From contig NZ_CP116009.1 in the NCBI RefSeq assembly GCF_027941915.1, forward strand, positions 3,844,001 to 3,908,000: DNA of 64,000 bases. The letters are read 5' to 3'. Made by a program: the position numbers and the translations under genes. This DNA is from Ramlibacter tataouinensis. Its GTDB lineage: Bacteria > Pseudomonadota > Gammaproteobacteria > Burkholderiales > Burkholderiaceae_C. Of this stretch, positions 56,079 to 64,000 are shown piece by piece. The notes beneath the pieces were generated by a model, which had not been told where the DNA came from, did no database searches, and saw only the letters and a program-made list of their open reading frames with translations. How positions within the stretch are numbered: the first letter of the stretch is position 1; each line of letters starts with the position of its first letter.

Positions 56079-56609
56079 ATGGACAAGCCCGCCAGCCCCC
56101 GGTCGCGCCGCAAGCCCGCGGCGGCGTCCTACTACACGCCGGCCAGCTACCGGCCCGACGACAGCGTCGCCTACCTGATGCGACGGGTGCTCGCCAGCTT
56201 CGCCGGTGAAGTCGAGCACGAGCTCGAGCCGCTGGGCCTGACCCACGCGCAATGGGTGCCGCTGTACAAGCTGTTCCTCGGCCACGGCAACACCGGCGCC
56301 GAACTGGCGCGCGAGTGCCAGCTCGATGCCGGCGCCATGACGCGCATGCTCGACCGGCTGGAAGCCAAGGGCCTGCTGCGGCGCGTCCGCTCGGCCCAGG
56401 ACCGGCGTATCGTGCACCTGGAACTCACCGAAGCGGGCCGGGCCGCGGCCGGGAACATTCCGCAGGCCTTGTGCAAGGTGCTCAACGCCCACCTGCGCGG
56501 CGTCAGCCGCGAGGAATGGCTGCTGCTGAAGGGCCTGCTGCACCGCCTGCTGGACAACGGCGTGGCCCTCAAGCGCGAACGCGAACGGACCCGAGATGAA
56601 GCTGCCTGA
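56079..56609 (+). CDS. MarR-family repressor of the efflux operon (EmrR-like)
   Basis: 176 residues. After a basic N-terminal arm, HTH and wing are seen: LTHAQWVPLYKLF, NTGAELARECQLDAGAMTRM, LDRLEAKGLLRRVRSAQDRR. It probably senses phenolic or lipophilic drugs and releases its operator. It is the first gene of its target operon and ends 14 bases inside the outer-membrane factor gene. The start at 56079 is the only Met consistent with the promoter; no ribosome site precedes it. Confidence 0.92.
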   Translation: MDKPASPRSRRKPAAASYYTPASYRPDDSVAYLMRRVLASFAGEVEHELEPLGLTHAQWVPLYKLFLGHGNTGAELARECQLDAGAMTRMLDRLEAKGLLRRVRSAQDRRIVHLELTEAGRAAAGNIPQALCKVLNAHLRGVSREEWLLLKGLLHRLLDNGVALKRERERTRDEAA

Positions 56610-58032
56610 TTGGCGCGCCGGCCCGCTGCTGGCGGCGGCGCTGCTGGCGGGTTGCGCCAGCCCCGCCGGCATCCAGTCGCAGGCGCAGCGGCGCTCCCCT
56701 GCCAGCGTGGGCCTGGCAGCGGACACGGCCGCGCCGGCCCCCGCGGTCGCGCCCGGGTGGTGGCGCGCCTTCGGCGATCCGCAGCTCGACCGGCTGGTCG
56801 AGCAGGCCTTGGCCGACAGCCCGACGCTGAAGATCGCGCAGGCCCGCACGGCCCGGGCCCAGGCGGTGCTGGAGGTGGCCGGCGCCGCCACCCGGCCGCA
56901 GCTGCAGGGCTCGGCCACCGTGCAGCGCCAGCGCTACACCGAGACCGGCGCCGTGCCGCCGCCGCTGGCCGGTTCGGTGCGCGACTCCGGCACCCTGCAG
57001 CTGGGCGCGAGCTGGGAGATCGATTTCTTCGGCCGCTACCGCGAGGCGCTGGCCGCGGCCCTGGGCAGCTCGCGCGCGGCCGAGGTCGAGGTGGAGGCCG
57101 CGCGCGTGCTGTTGGCCAGCCAGGTGGCGCGCAGCTACTTCCAGCTGGCGCGCATCGACGCCCAGCTGCAGGTGGCGCAGCGCACGCTGGCGCAACGCGA
57201 GCAGGCGCTCGGGCTGGTGCGCGAGCGGTTCGATGCCGGGCTGGACACCACGCTGGAGCTGCGCCAGAGCGAGGGCGCGCTGCCCGACGCGCGCCAGCAG
57301 ATCGAGGCGCTGCAGGAGCAGGCGCAGCTCACCCGCCATGCGCTGGCCGCCCTGGTGGCCCAGCCCGACGCGGCCGTGCAGCCGCCCGCACTGGCGTCCA
57401 TGCGCGCGCTGGCGATCCCCGCCGCGATTCCGGCCGACCTGCTGGCGCGCCGGGCCGACATCATGGCCGCCCGCTGGCGCATCGAGGCCGCCACGCATGA
57501 CGTGGCCAGCGCGCGGGCGCAGTTCTATCCCAACGTCAATCTCGGCGCCTTCGTCGGCCTCTCCAGCATCGGCCTGTCGAACCTGCTGGAGGGCGGCAGC
57601 CTGCAGTGGGGGGTCGGTCCCGCGCTGCAATTGCCGATCTTCGACGCCGGCCGGCTGCGCGCCAACCTGCGCGGCAAGGCGGCCGACCTGGACCTGGCCA
57701 TCGAGAGCTACAACGGTGCCATCCTGGACGCCGTGCGCGAGGTGGCCGACCAGCTCGCCTCGGCCCGCTCGATCGGGCGCCAGCAGATGCAGCAACGCGA
57801 GGCCCAGGGCGCGGCCGAAGCCGCGTACGGCATCGCCGTGCAGCGCTACCAGGCCGGTCTGGGCACCTACCTGCAGGTGCTCTCCGCCGAAACCGCGGTG
57901 CTCGACCAGCGCCGGCTCGCCGTCGACCTGGCGGCGCGCGCCCTCGACAACCAGGTCCAGTTGATGCGGTCGCTGGGCGGCGGCTTCCAGCCCGAGGCGG
58001 GCCCGCCGCGCCTGGCGGCCAAGGCCCCCTGA
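56596..58032 (+). CDS. Outer-membrane efflux lipoprotein (NodT/OprM-like)
   Basis: 478 residues. Lipoprotein signal with lipobox LLAGC (Cys20). WWRAFGDPQLDRLVEQAL begins the outer-membrane-factor domain; two repeats follow, the second with FYPNVNLGAFVGLSS and PIFDAGRLRANLRG. It forms the outer-membrane duct for the EmrAB-type pump encoded next. It overlaps marR by 14 bases. Confidence 0.93.
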   Translation: MKLPDWRAGPLLAAALLAGCASPAGIQSQAQRRSPASVGLAADTAAPAPAVAPGWWRAFGDPQLDRLVEQALADSPTLKIAQARTARAQAVLEVAGAATRPQLQGSATVQRQRYTETGAVPPPLAGSVRDSGTLQLGASWEIDFFGRYREALAAALGSSRAAEVEVEAARVLLASQVARSYFQLARIDAQLQVAQRTLAQREQALGLVRERFDAGLDTTLELRQSEGALPDARQQIEALQEQAQLTRHALAALVAQPDAAVQPPALASMRALAIPAAIPADLLARRADIMAARWRIEAATHDVASARAQFYPNVNLGAFVGLSSIGLSNLLEGGSLQWGVGPALQLPIFDAGRLRANLRGKAADLDLAIESYNGAILDAVREVADQLASARSIGRQQMQQREAQGAAEAAYGIAVQRYQAGLGTYLQVLSAETAVLDQRRLAVDLAARALDNQVQLMRSLGGGFQPEAGPPRLAAKAP

Positions 58033-58044
58033 CCCCCGAACACC

Positions 58045-59322
58045 ATGAACGACACGCAAGAACCCGCGGGCGCGGCCCGCAACCGCCGGCGCCGCAAGGG
58101 CCTGCTGGTGCTGACCGGCGCACTGGCCGTCGCCGGGCTGGTCTGGGCCGTCTACGAATGGCAGGTCGCCAGCCGCTACGAATCCACCGACAACGCCTAC
58201 GTGCAGGGCAACGTGGTGCAGATCACGCCGCAGATCGGCGGCACGGTGGTGGCGATCCACGCCGACGACACCGACTTCGTGCAGGCCGGCCAGCCGCTGG
58301 TGCAGCTCGACCCGGTCGACCTGAAGGTGGCGCTGCAGCAGGCCGAGGCGCAGCTGGCGCAGACCGTGCGGCAGGTCCGCACGCTGTACGCCAACAACGC
58401 CTCGCTGGCCGCGCAGGTGCGCCTGCGCGAAGCCGACATCGGCCGGGCCGAGGCCGAAGTGCGGCGCGCCGCCGACGACCTGAAGCGCCGGCAGTCGCTG
58501 TCGGGCAACGGCGCCGTGTCGCGCGAGGAGCTGAACCACGCCGGCGCGCAGCTGGCGCAGGCGCAAAGCGCCCTGGCCGCGGCCCAGGCCGGCGTGGCGG
58601 CGGCGCGCGAGCAACTGGCCAGCAACCAGGCCCAGACCGAGGGCACGACGGTGGAGCAGCACCCGAGCGTGCGGGTGGCCGCGGCCAAGGTGCGCGAGGC
58701 CTGGATCGCCACCCAGCGCGCCGCGCTGCCGGCGCCGGTGGACGGCTACGTGGCCCGGCGCACCGTGCAGCTGGGGCAGCGGGTGGCCGCCGGCAGCCCG
58801 CTGATGGCGATCGTGCCGCTGCACCAGGTCTGGGTCGAGGCCAACTTCAAGGAAGGCCAGTTGCGCAAGGTCCGCATCGGCCAGCCGGTGACCCTCACCG
58901 CCGATGTGTATGGGCAGAAGGTGGCCTATCACGGCACCGTGGCCGGTCTGGGCGCGGGCACCGGGGCGGCGTTTGCGCTGCTGCCGGCGCAGAACGCCAC
59001 CGGCAACTGGATCAAGGTGGTGCAGCGGGTGCCGGTGCGGGTGGCGCTGGACCCGGAGGAAGTCGCGCGGCACCCGTTGCGCGTGGGCCTGTCGATGGAT
59101 GCCACGGTCGACGTCAGCCGGCAGGACGGCAAGTCGCTGGCCGACGCGCCGCGCCCGGCCGCGGTCGCGCAGACGCCGGTGTTCGACCTGCAGGACGCCG
59201 CCGCCGACGCCGCGGTGCAGCGCGTGATCGCCGCCAACCTGGGCCGCGCGCCGGCGCGCGCGGCGGCGCCTTCCGGCTCGCGCACGGCAGCCCTCGACGC
59301 CCCCGTCCACGGAGCCCATTGA
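58045..59322 (+). CDS. emrA: Membrane fusion protein EmrA-like (HlyD family)
   Basis: 425 residues. One N-terminal helix (~23-38), then ESTDNAYVQGNVVQITPQIGG (split as TDNAYVQGNVVQITPQIGG), a long coiled-coil hairpin (~95-195) and the LPAPVDGYVARRTVQLGQRV lipoyl half. It links the inner-membrane pump to the outer duct. The C-terminal ~70 residues are extended (Ala/Asp-rich) beyond EmrA. 12 bases after the outer-membrane gene; stop overlaps emrB by one base. Confidence 0.93.
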   Translation: MNDTQEPAGAARNRRRRKGLLVLTGALAVAGLVWAVYEWQVASRYESTDNAYVQGNVVQITPQIGGTVVAIHADDTDFVQAGQPLVQLDPVDLKVALQQAEAQLAQTVRQVRTLYANNASLAAQVRLREADIGRAEAEVRRAADDLKRRQSLSGNGAVSREELNHAGAQLAQAQSALAAAQAGVAAAREQLASNQAQTEGTTVEQHPSVRVAAAKVREAWIATQRAALPAPVDGYVARRTVQLGQRVAAGSPLMAIVPLHQVWVEANFKEGQLRKVRIGQPVTLTADVYGQKVAYHGTVAGLGAGTGAAFALLPAQNATGNWIKVVQRVPVRVALDPEEVARHPLRVGLSMDATVDVSRQDGKSLADAPRPAAVAQTPVFDLQDAAADAAVQRVIAANLGRAPARAAAPSGSRTAALDAPVHGAH

Positions 59323-60884
59323 TGGCCGCCGCCCCCGGCGCGGCGGCCCAGCATCCGCCGCTGGAAGGCGCGGCCCGCACCTGGGGCACGATCGCGCTGT
59401 CCGCCGCCACGTTCATGAACGTGCTGGACACCTCGATCGCCAACGTCTCGCTGCCGGCCATCGCCGGCGACCTGGGCGTCAGCCCCAACCAGGGCACCTG
59501 GGTGATCACCAGCTTCGCGGTGGCCAACGCCGTGTCGGTGCCGCTGACCGGCTGGCTGGCCCAGCGCATCGGCCAGGTGCGCCTGTTCGTGGGCAGCGTG
59601 ATCCTGTTCGTGATCGCGTCCTGGCTGTGCGGGCTGGCGCCCAGCATGGGCCTGCTGATCGCGGCGCGCGCGCTGCAAGGCTTCGTGGCCGGGCCGATGA
59701 TCCCGCTGTCGCAGACGCTGCTGCTGGCCAGCTACCCGCCGGCGCTGGCCGGGCTGGCGATGGCGCTGTGGGCCATGACCACGCTGGTGGCGCCGGTGCT
59801 GGGCCCGCTGCTGGGGGGCTGGATCACCGACAACATCAGCTGGCCCTGGATCTTCTACATCAACGTGCCGGTCGGCCTGGTGGCCGCCGCCTCGGCCTGG
59901 GCCATCTACCACCGGCGCGAGAGCGTGACGCGCCAGCTGCCCATCGACAAGGTCGGACTGGCGCTGCTGGTGGTCTGGATCGGCGCGCTGCAGATGATGC
60001 TGGACCTGGGCAAGGAGCACGACTGGTTCCACTCGCCGCTGATCGTGGCGCTGGCCATCGTCGCCGCCGTCGGCTTCGCCTACTTCCTGCTGTGGGAGCT
60101 GACCGAGGACCATCCGGTGGTGGACCTGCGCCTGTTCGCCCGGCGCAACTTCTGGGCCGGCACGCTGTCGGTGTCGGTGGCCTACGGGCTGTTCTTCGGC
60201 AACGTCGTGCTCCTGCCGCTGTGGCTGCAGCAGTTCATGGGCTACACCGCCACCGACGCGGGCATGATCATGGCGCCGGTCGGGCTGCTGGCGCTGGTGC
60301 TGTCGCCGTTCGTGGGCAAGACCGTCGCCAAGGTCGACCCACGCCGCTACGCGACCTTCGCCTTCATCGTGTTCGCGCTGGTGCTGTGGATGCGCTCGCG
60401 CTTCGCCACCACCGCCGACTTCGGCACGCTGATGGTGCCCACCATCGTCCAGGGCGTCGCGATGGCCTTCTTCTTCATCCCGCTGACCACCATCACGCTG
60501 TCGGGCCTGCCGCCCGAGCGGATCGCGGCGGCATCGGGCCTGACCAACTTCGTGCGCATCACCGCCGGCGCGCTGGGCACCTCGATCTTCACCACCAGCT
60601 GGGAGAGCCGCTCGGCGCTGCACCACGCGCAGCTGGCCGAAGCGGTGAACGCGGGCAACCCCGCCGTCGAGGCCGCGCTGGCCGGCCTGCAGGCCCAGGG
60701 CCTGACGGCGCAGCAGGCGCTCGCCCAGGTCAATCGGCTGGCCGACCAGCAGGCCTTCACGATGGCGGCGACCGACCTGTTCTGGCTCTCGGCGCTGTTC
60801 TTCCTGGTGCTGATCCCGCTGGTGTGGCTGAGCCGTCCGCAGCCGATGGGGGCGCCCGGCGATGCCGCGGCCGGGGCCCACTGA
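59322..60884 (+). CDS. emrB: MFS drug:H+ antiporter EmrB-like (DHA2, 14 helices)
   Basis: 520 residues, fourteen predicted helices. FMNVLDTSIANVSLPAIAGDL and VITSFAVANAVSVPLTGWL are motif D1 and A regions of the DHA2 family, with WAMTTLVAPVLGPLLGGWI as antiporter motif C. It exports hydrophobic compounds using proton entry. Translational coupling with emrA through TGATG. Last gene of the four-gene operon. Confidence 0.94.
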   Translation: MAAAPGAAAQHPPLEGAARTWGTIALSAATFMNVLDTSIANVSLPAIAGDLGVSPNQGTWVITSFAVANAVSVPLTGWLAQRIGQVRLFVGSVILFVIASWLCGLAPSMGLLIAARALQGFVAGPMIPLSQTLLLASYPPALAGLAMALWAMTTLVAPVLGPLLGGWITDNISWPWIFYINVPVGLVAAASAWAIYHRRESVTRQLPIDKVGLALLVVWIGALQMMLDLGKEHDWFHSPLIVALAIVAAVGFAYFLLWELTEDHPVVDLRLFARRNFWAGTLSVSVAYGLFFGNVVLLPLWLQQFMGYTATDAGMIMAPVGLLALVLSPFVGKTVAKVDPRRYATFAFIVFALVLWMRSRFATTADFGTLMVPTIVQGVAMAFFFIPLTTITLSGLPPERIAAASGLTNFVRITAGALGTSIFTTSWESRSALHHAQLAEAVNAGNPAVEAALAGLQAQGLTAQQALAQVNRLADQQAFTMAATDLFWLSALFFLVLIPLVWLSRPQPMGAPGDAAAGAH

Positions 60885-60967
60885 GATTTGCGACCGGTTC
60901 TTACAAGGCAGACACATGGCCGGCGCGACCGGGTGCCACACTCGGCCCAGGGAGGCAATCGAGCATC

Positions 60968-61519
60968 ATGTCCTGGAGCCAATGGAGGCCGCTGCTGGTG
61001 TGGCTGGCCGCCGCGGTGGCGGCGGTGACCCTGGCGTGGCTCGCACCGCACGAGCGGCAGGTGCTGGGCAAGCTGCCCAGCGCCGCGGTCCAGCGCCTGG
61101 CGCAACTGCAGAAGGCGCCGCCGTGGCCGCGGCAGCGCGTGCTGGCGCTGGTGGTGTTCGACGGCAGCCCGAGCCACGAGGTGCAGGGCTGGATCGAGGG
61201 GCTGCAGTTGCAGCGCGAACCGCGCATCGCCTGGGTCAAGCTGCCGGTGGTGCAGGACCCCGGCGATGATGGCGAGCGGCGCGACATCGAGCGCCGGCTG
61301 CGCGAGCGCTGGCCGGCGGTCGCCGAGCGCTCGCTGCTGTTGCCGGTATTCACCGATCGCGCGGCCTTCGTGCGCGAGGCCGGCCTGTCCGACCCCGACC
61401 ATGCCAGCGTGCTGGTGATCGACGGCGACGGCAACGTACTGGCGCGCGCGCAGGGGCCGTTCGATCCGCACAAGGCGCAGGCGCTGCGCGAGACGGTACT
61501 GGCGCAGAACGACGATTGA
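60968..61519 (+). CDS. Hypothetical membrane-anchored protein, thioredoxin-like pattern
   Basis: 183 residues. One N-terminal hydrophobic anchor (WRPLLVWLAAAVAAVTLAWL), then a soluble part with alternating strands and helices: VLALVVFDGSPSHEVQGWIE, LLLPVFTDRAAFV and SVLVIDGDGNVLARAQGPF. The last piece resembles the D-x-D-G strand seen in thioredoxin-fold and YtfJ-like proteins, but there is no CxxC. Likely periplasmic. No family assigned. It follows emrB by 83 bases and is convergent with the AttH-like gene. Confidence 0.65.
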   Translation: MSWSQWRPLLVWLAAAVAAVTLAWLAPHERQVLGKLPSAAVQRLAQLQKAPPWPRQRVLALVVFDGSPSHEVQGWIEGLQLQREPRIAWVKLPVVQDPGDDGERRDIERRLRERWPAVAERSLLLPVFTDRAAFVREAGLSDPDHASVLVIDGDGNVLARAQGPFDPHKAQALRETVLAQNDD

Positions 61520-61567
61520 GTTCGTATCCTCGGTGCGCTGGCGCGATCGCGCGCAGTCCACCCAGGG

Positions 61568-62620
61568 CTAGAGGCGCAGCCGCTGCGCGTACCCGGTCAT
61601 TTCCAGGTAGCCGCGCCCGACCCGGCGGCCACCGGCGTCGAGCAGGTCGGACAGGCCTTCCCAGTACACCGCGCCGGTCGAGGCGCGGCTGTCCAGCTCC
61701 TGGTTGTCCACCAGCGCGCGCACGGTGTAGCGGCCGGCGGGCGTCTGCACCTGCCATTCCACCGGGTACGAGGCGCCGGTCAGCGGGCTGCTCCAGCGCC
61801 GCTGCGGGCTGAACCGGGTGGCGCCTTCGCTCGCAATGGCGGCGCTGCCGCCGGCCGGACGGAACGAGCCGCCGTCCCACAGCGGCGAGCCGTCCTGCCG
61901 GCGCAACTGGAAGGCGGTGAGCGCGCCGCCGTCGTCCAGGTTCATGCCGATCCAGTCCCAGCCCACCGCCTGCGGGTGCATCAGCGCCTCGCTCCACTCG
62001 TGGTCCAGCCAGGCCTTGCCCTGCACCTCGTGGCGCCGGCCGGCCAGCGTGATCGCGCCGTCCACCGCCAGCTGCGGCACGCTGTAGTAGTAGCTGGCCT
62101 GCGAGGGGTCCGGACCCTTGCGCGACAAACCGTTCGCGCCCTGCAGCAGCGGCGGCTGGGTGGGCGTGCCGCGCAGCTCGAGCGTGAAGTCGCCGGCCGG
62201 CAGCCGCGCCACGTACGCGCCGTCGGCGCCGCGCGCAAGTTGCCAGTCGCGCAGCCGCAGGCGCGTGTCGGCGCTGTCGGCCAGCGCCACGCCGAAGCCT
62301 TCGCGCGCGATGCGCTGGTCGTGGTGCAGGCGGGCGGCCTGCACGTCGGTGACCGCGGCGTGCGCGAACACCAGTTGCTTGGCCGCGAAGCCCGACGCCA
62401 TCGCCTGCGTGGCGTCCACCCGCGAGCGGAAGAAGGTCAGCTGGAAGCCGAACGGGCGCTCGCCGGCCTGCACGGCGCCGGTGATGTACCACCACTCGGT
62501 GCGCAGCTCGGGGTGGGCGCCGTGGTCGCGCGGAAACCGCAGCGCGCGCTCGGGCAGCGCGTGCCCGGGCAGCGCCAGCAGGGCGGGCGCGGCGGCCAGC
62601 AGCTCGCGGCGCCGGATCAC
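61568..62620 (-). CDS. AttH/CrtC-like secreted lipocalin-fold protein
   Basis: 350 residues from a GTG at 62620 that overlaps the permease stop by four bases. N-terminal signal (RRRELLAAAPALLALPGHA). The family hallmark TEWWYITGAVQAG is followed by FGFQLTFFRSR, WLDHEWSEALMHPQ and GWDWIGMNLDDGGALTAFQLR, as in the AttH/carotenoid hydratase-like (lipocalin_9) group. It is part of an AttEFGH-type ABC system, probably carrying a lipid. Exact ligand unknown. Confidence 0.88.
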   Translation of the reverse strand: MIRRRELLAAAPALLALPGHALPERALRFPRDHGAHPELRTEWWYITGAVQAGERPFGFQLTFFRSRVDATQAMASGFAAKQLVFAHAAVTDVQAARLHHDQRIAREGFGVALADSADTRLRLRDWQLARGADGAYVARLPAGDFTLELRGTPTQPPLLQGANGLSRKGPDPSQASYYYSVPQLAVDGAITLAGRRHEVQGKAWLDHEWSEALMHPQAVGWDWIGMNLDDGGALTAFQLRRQDGSPLWDGGSFRPAGGSAAIASEGATRFSPQRRWSSPLTGASYPVEWQVQTPAGRYTVRALVDNQELDSRASTGAVYWEGLSDLLDAGGRRVGRGYLEMTGYAQRLRL

Positions 62621-64000
62621 CAGTCCTCCTTCACCGCCAGCACGGCGTCGCGGCTGGCGGCGGCGCGCCCCGCGACCCAGGCGGTCAGCGTGCCGGCGGC
62701 GACCACCGCCGCGCACAGCGCCAGCAGGCGCAGCCAGGGCACCAGCAGGTCCATGGTCCAGTGGAAGCTCTGCGGGTTCACCACGTGCACCAGCACCACG
62801 GCCACCGCCAGCCCGAGCGCCAGGCCGGCGGCCGAGCCGATCAGCGTCCACGCTGCGCCTTCACCGGCCACCACCGCCAGGATCTGCCGGCGCGTCAGGC
62901 CCAGGTGGGCGAGCAGGCCGAACTCCTTGCGCCGCGCCAGCACCTGCGCGCTGAAACTGGCGGCGACGCCGAACAGGCCGATGCCGATCGCCACCGCCTG
63001 CAGCCAGTAGGTGACGGCGAAGCTGCGGTCGAAGATGCGCAGCGAGGTGGCGCGGATCTCGTGCGCCGAGGCGAATTCGAGCAGCGCGGCGGCGGGGCCG
63101 GCCCGTTCGCGCAGGGCTTGCTGCACCTGCGCCGGATCGGCGCCGGGCGCCAGCCAGACCTGCAGGTCGTTGCTGCGCGTATCGCCGGTCAAGCGCCGGT
63201 AGTCGGCCTGGCGCAGCAGCACCGCGCCGTTCTGGCGCACGTAGTCGCGCCAGGTGCCGGCCACGGTGAAGCGGCTCGCACCGACGCCGGTGGCGGGCAG
63301 GCCGAGGGCGGCGTCGAGCAGCGGCAGCGGCCGGCCCACCCGGGCGCCGTACAGGTCGAGCATGGCCTCGCTCACATAGACCGGCACCTGGCCCGGGGCC
63401 ACGGCCACGGGCGTTCCCACCAGCGGCAAGTCGCTCGCCGGGTTGTCGATCGGCCGGGCGAGCAGGGCGATCGGCGGCCGGGCGGGATCGGGCAGCAGGG
63501 GCCGCACGCGCTGGGTCGCGACCCGCTGCACGCCGGGCAGCCGCGCGGCGGCTTCGACCAGCGCCGGATCGAGGAAGGCCGTGTCGCCGGCCGACGAACT
63601 GGCGGCGGTGCGCAGGTACAGGTCGGCCGGCAGCAGCACGTCGAGCCAGCGCGCGACCGAGTCGCGGAAGCTCGCCACCATCACCGTCAGCGCCACCGCC
63701 AGGCTGAGCGCCGCCACCACGCCGCTGACGGCGACGGCGGCGGTCTCGCGCACGCGGCGCGCGCGCTCGACCGCCAGCAGCGGCAGCACGCGGTGGGCCA
63801 CGAGGGGCGCGATGCGGTCGTACAGCGCGCCGACCAGCGGGGGCAGGGCGGCGATGCCGCCGACCAGCAGCAGGCCGACCGAGAAGTAGGCCGCCAGCGG
63901 CAGGCCGCCGACCGGCGGCAGCAGGGCCAGCAGCACGGCAGCGGCGAGCAGGGCGGGGCCGACCCAGCGCCGCCGCGCGCCGTGGGCGTCGGCGCGCAGG
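62617..64000 (-). CDS. FtsX-type ABC transporter permease (5' part beyond the window)
   Basis: The frame is open to the window edge with no stop, so the 5' end is missing; about 460 residues are visible. Helices near the edge, then a long periplasmic MacB-PCD-like region (AARLPGVQRVATQRV; VPVYVSEAMLDLYG), and a terminal FtsX domain with QVLARRKEFGLLAHLGLTRRQILAV. It probably pairs with an ATPase upstream, outside the window, and feeds the AttH-like protein encoded next. Confidence 0.9.
   Translation of the reverse strand, partial: LRADAHGARRRWVGPALLAAAVLLALLPPVGGLPLAAYFSVGLLLVGGIAALPPLVGALYDRIAPLVAHRVLPLLAVERARRVRETAAVAVSGVVAALSLAVALTVMVASFRDSVARWLDVLLPADLYLRTAASSSAGDTAFLDPALVEAAARLPGVQRVATQRVRPLLPDPARPPIALLARPIDNPASDLPLVGTPVAVAPGQVPVYVSEAMLDLYGARVGRPLPLLDAALGLPATGVGASRFTVAGTWRDYVRQNGAVLLRQADYRRLTGDTRSNDLQVWLAPGADPAQVQQALRERAGPAAALLEFASAHEIRATSLRIFDRSFAVTYWLQAVAIGIGLFGVAASFSAQVLARRKEFGLLAHLGLTRRQILAVVAGEGAAWTLIGSAAGLALGLAVAVVLVHVVNPQSFHWTMDLLVPWLRLLALCAAVVAAGTLTAWVAGRAAASRDAVLAVKEDW

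Overview
The window is a chromosomal segment of a high-GC (roughly 70% by eye) betaproteobacterium, most likely Burkholderiales/Comamonadaceae (Ramlibacter/Variovorax-like). The reasons are a Bug-type (tripartite tricarboxylate) receptor, the order tpiA-secG-tRNA-Leu-nuoA..N followed by a DUF2818 gene, the rpsU/yqeY pair, darP opposite pmbA, and GC-rich palindromic repeats in the gaps. No prophage, insertion sequence, integrase, CRISPR array or rRNA gene was seen. No gene-free stretch is longer than about 300 bases.

Layout. 1-3.8 kb: end of a hydantoinase/oxoprolinase pair (hyuA partial, hyuB) with a Bug receptor. 4.0-7.2 kb (minus): a compact signalling operon made of a DUF2306 membrane protein, a broken small membrane gene, two paralogous stand-alone 2TM proteins, a LytS/AlgZ-type histidine kinase and a LytTR response regulator, closed by a strong intrinsic terminator. 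7.4-14.1 kb: two alpha/beta hydrolases, uppP, an Anbu proteasome-like protease overlapping mutS, and a small unknown gene. 14.1-21.9 kb: suhB-mscS, trmJ, darP-mog-amidase, pmbA, yqeY and rpsU. 22.0-24.7 kb: a GAF-PAS-GAF hybrid sensor kinase. 24.7-31.8 kb: ybiB-cobA-BaiN-like flavoprotein, tsaD, hsp20, an orphan periplasmic binding protein and an aminotransferase.

31.9-37.4 kb: rpsO-pnp, a quinone oxidoreductase, tpiA, secG and tRNA-Leu(GAG). 37.5-53.5 kb: the 14-gene complex I operon nuoA-N, followed by DUF2818, a NUDIX hydrolase and DUF1178. 53.6-56.0 kb (minus): a cupin and an ABC exporter. 56.1-60.9 kb: a MarR-regulated EmrAB-type tripartite efflux operon with its own outer-membrane factor, driven by a near-consensus promoter with a palindrome in its spacer. 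61.0-64.0 kb: an unknown anchored protein, then an AttH-like secreted lipocalin protein coupled to a partial FtsX-type permease.

Most of this is housekeeping: respiration, translation, RNA decay, repair. The less ordinary material is the 2TM/LytTR operon with its decayed member, several families of intergenic palindromes (two of which supply the ends of coding regions), an 80-base repeat present twice (once inside the nuo operon), a tandem 20-base array, and a recurring pattern of promoters whose -10 element lies only 7-11 bases before the start codon.
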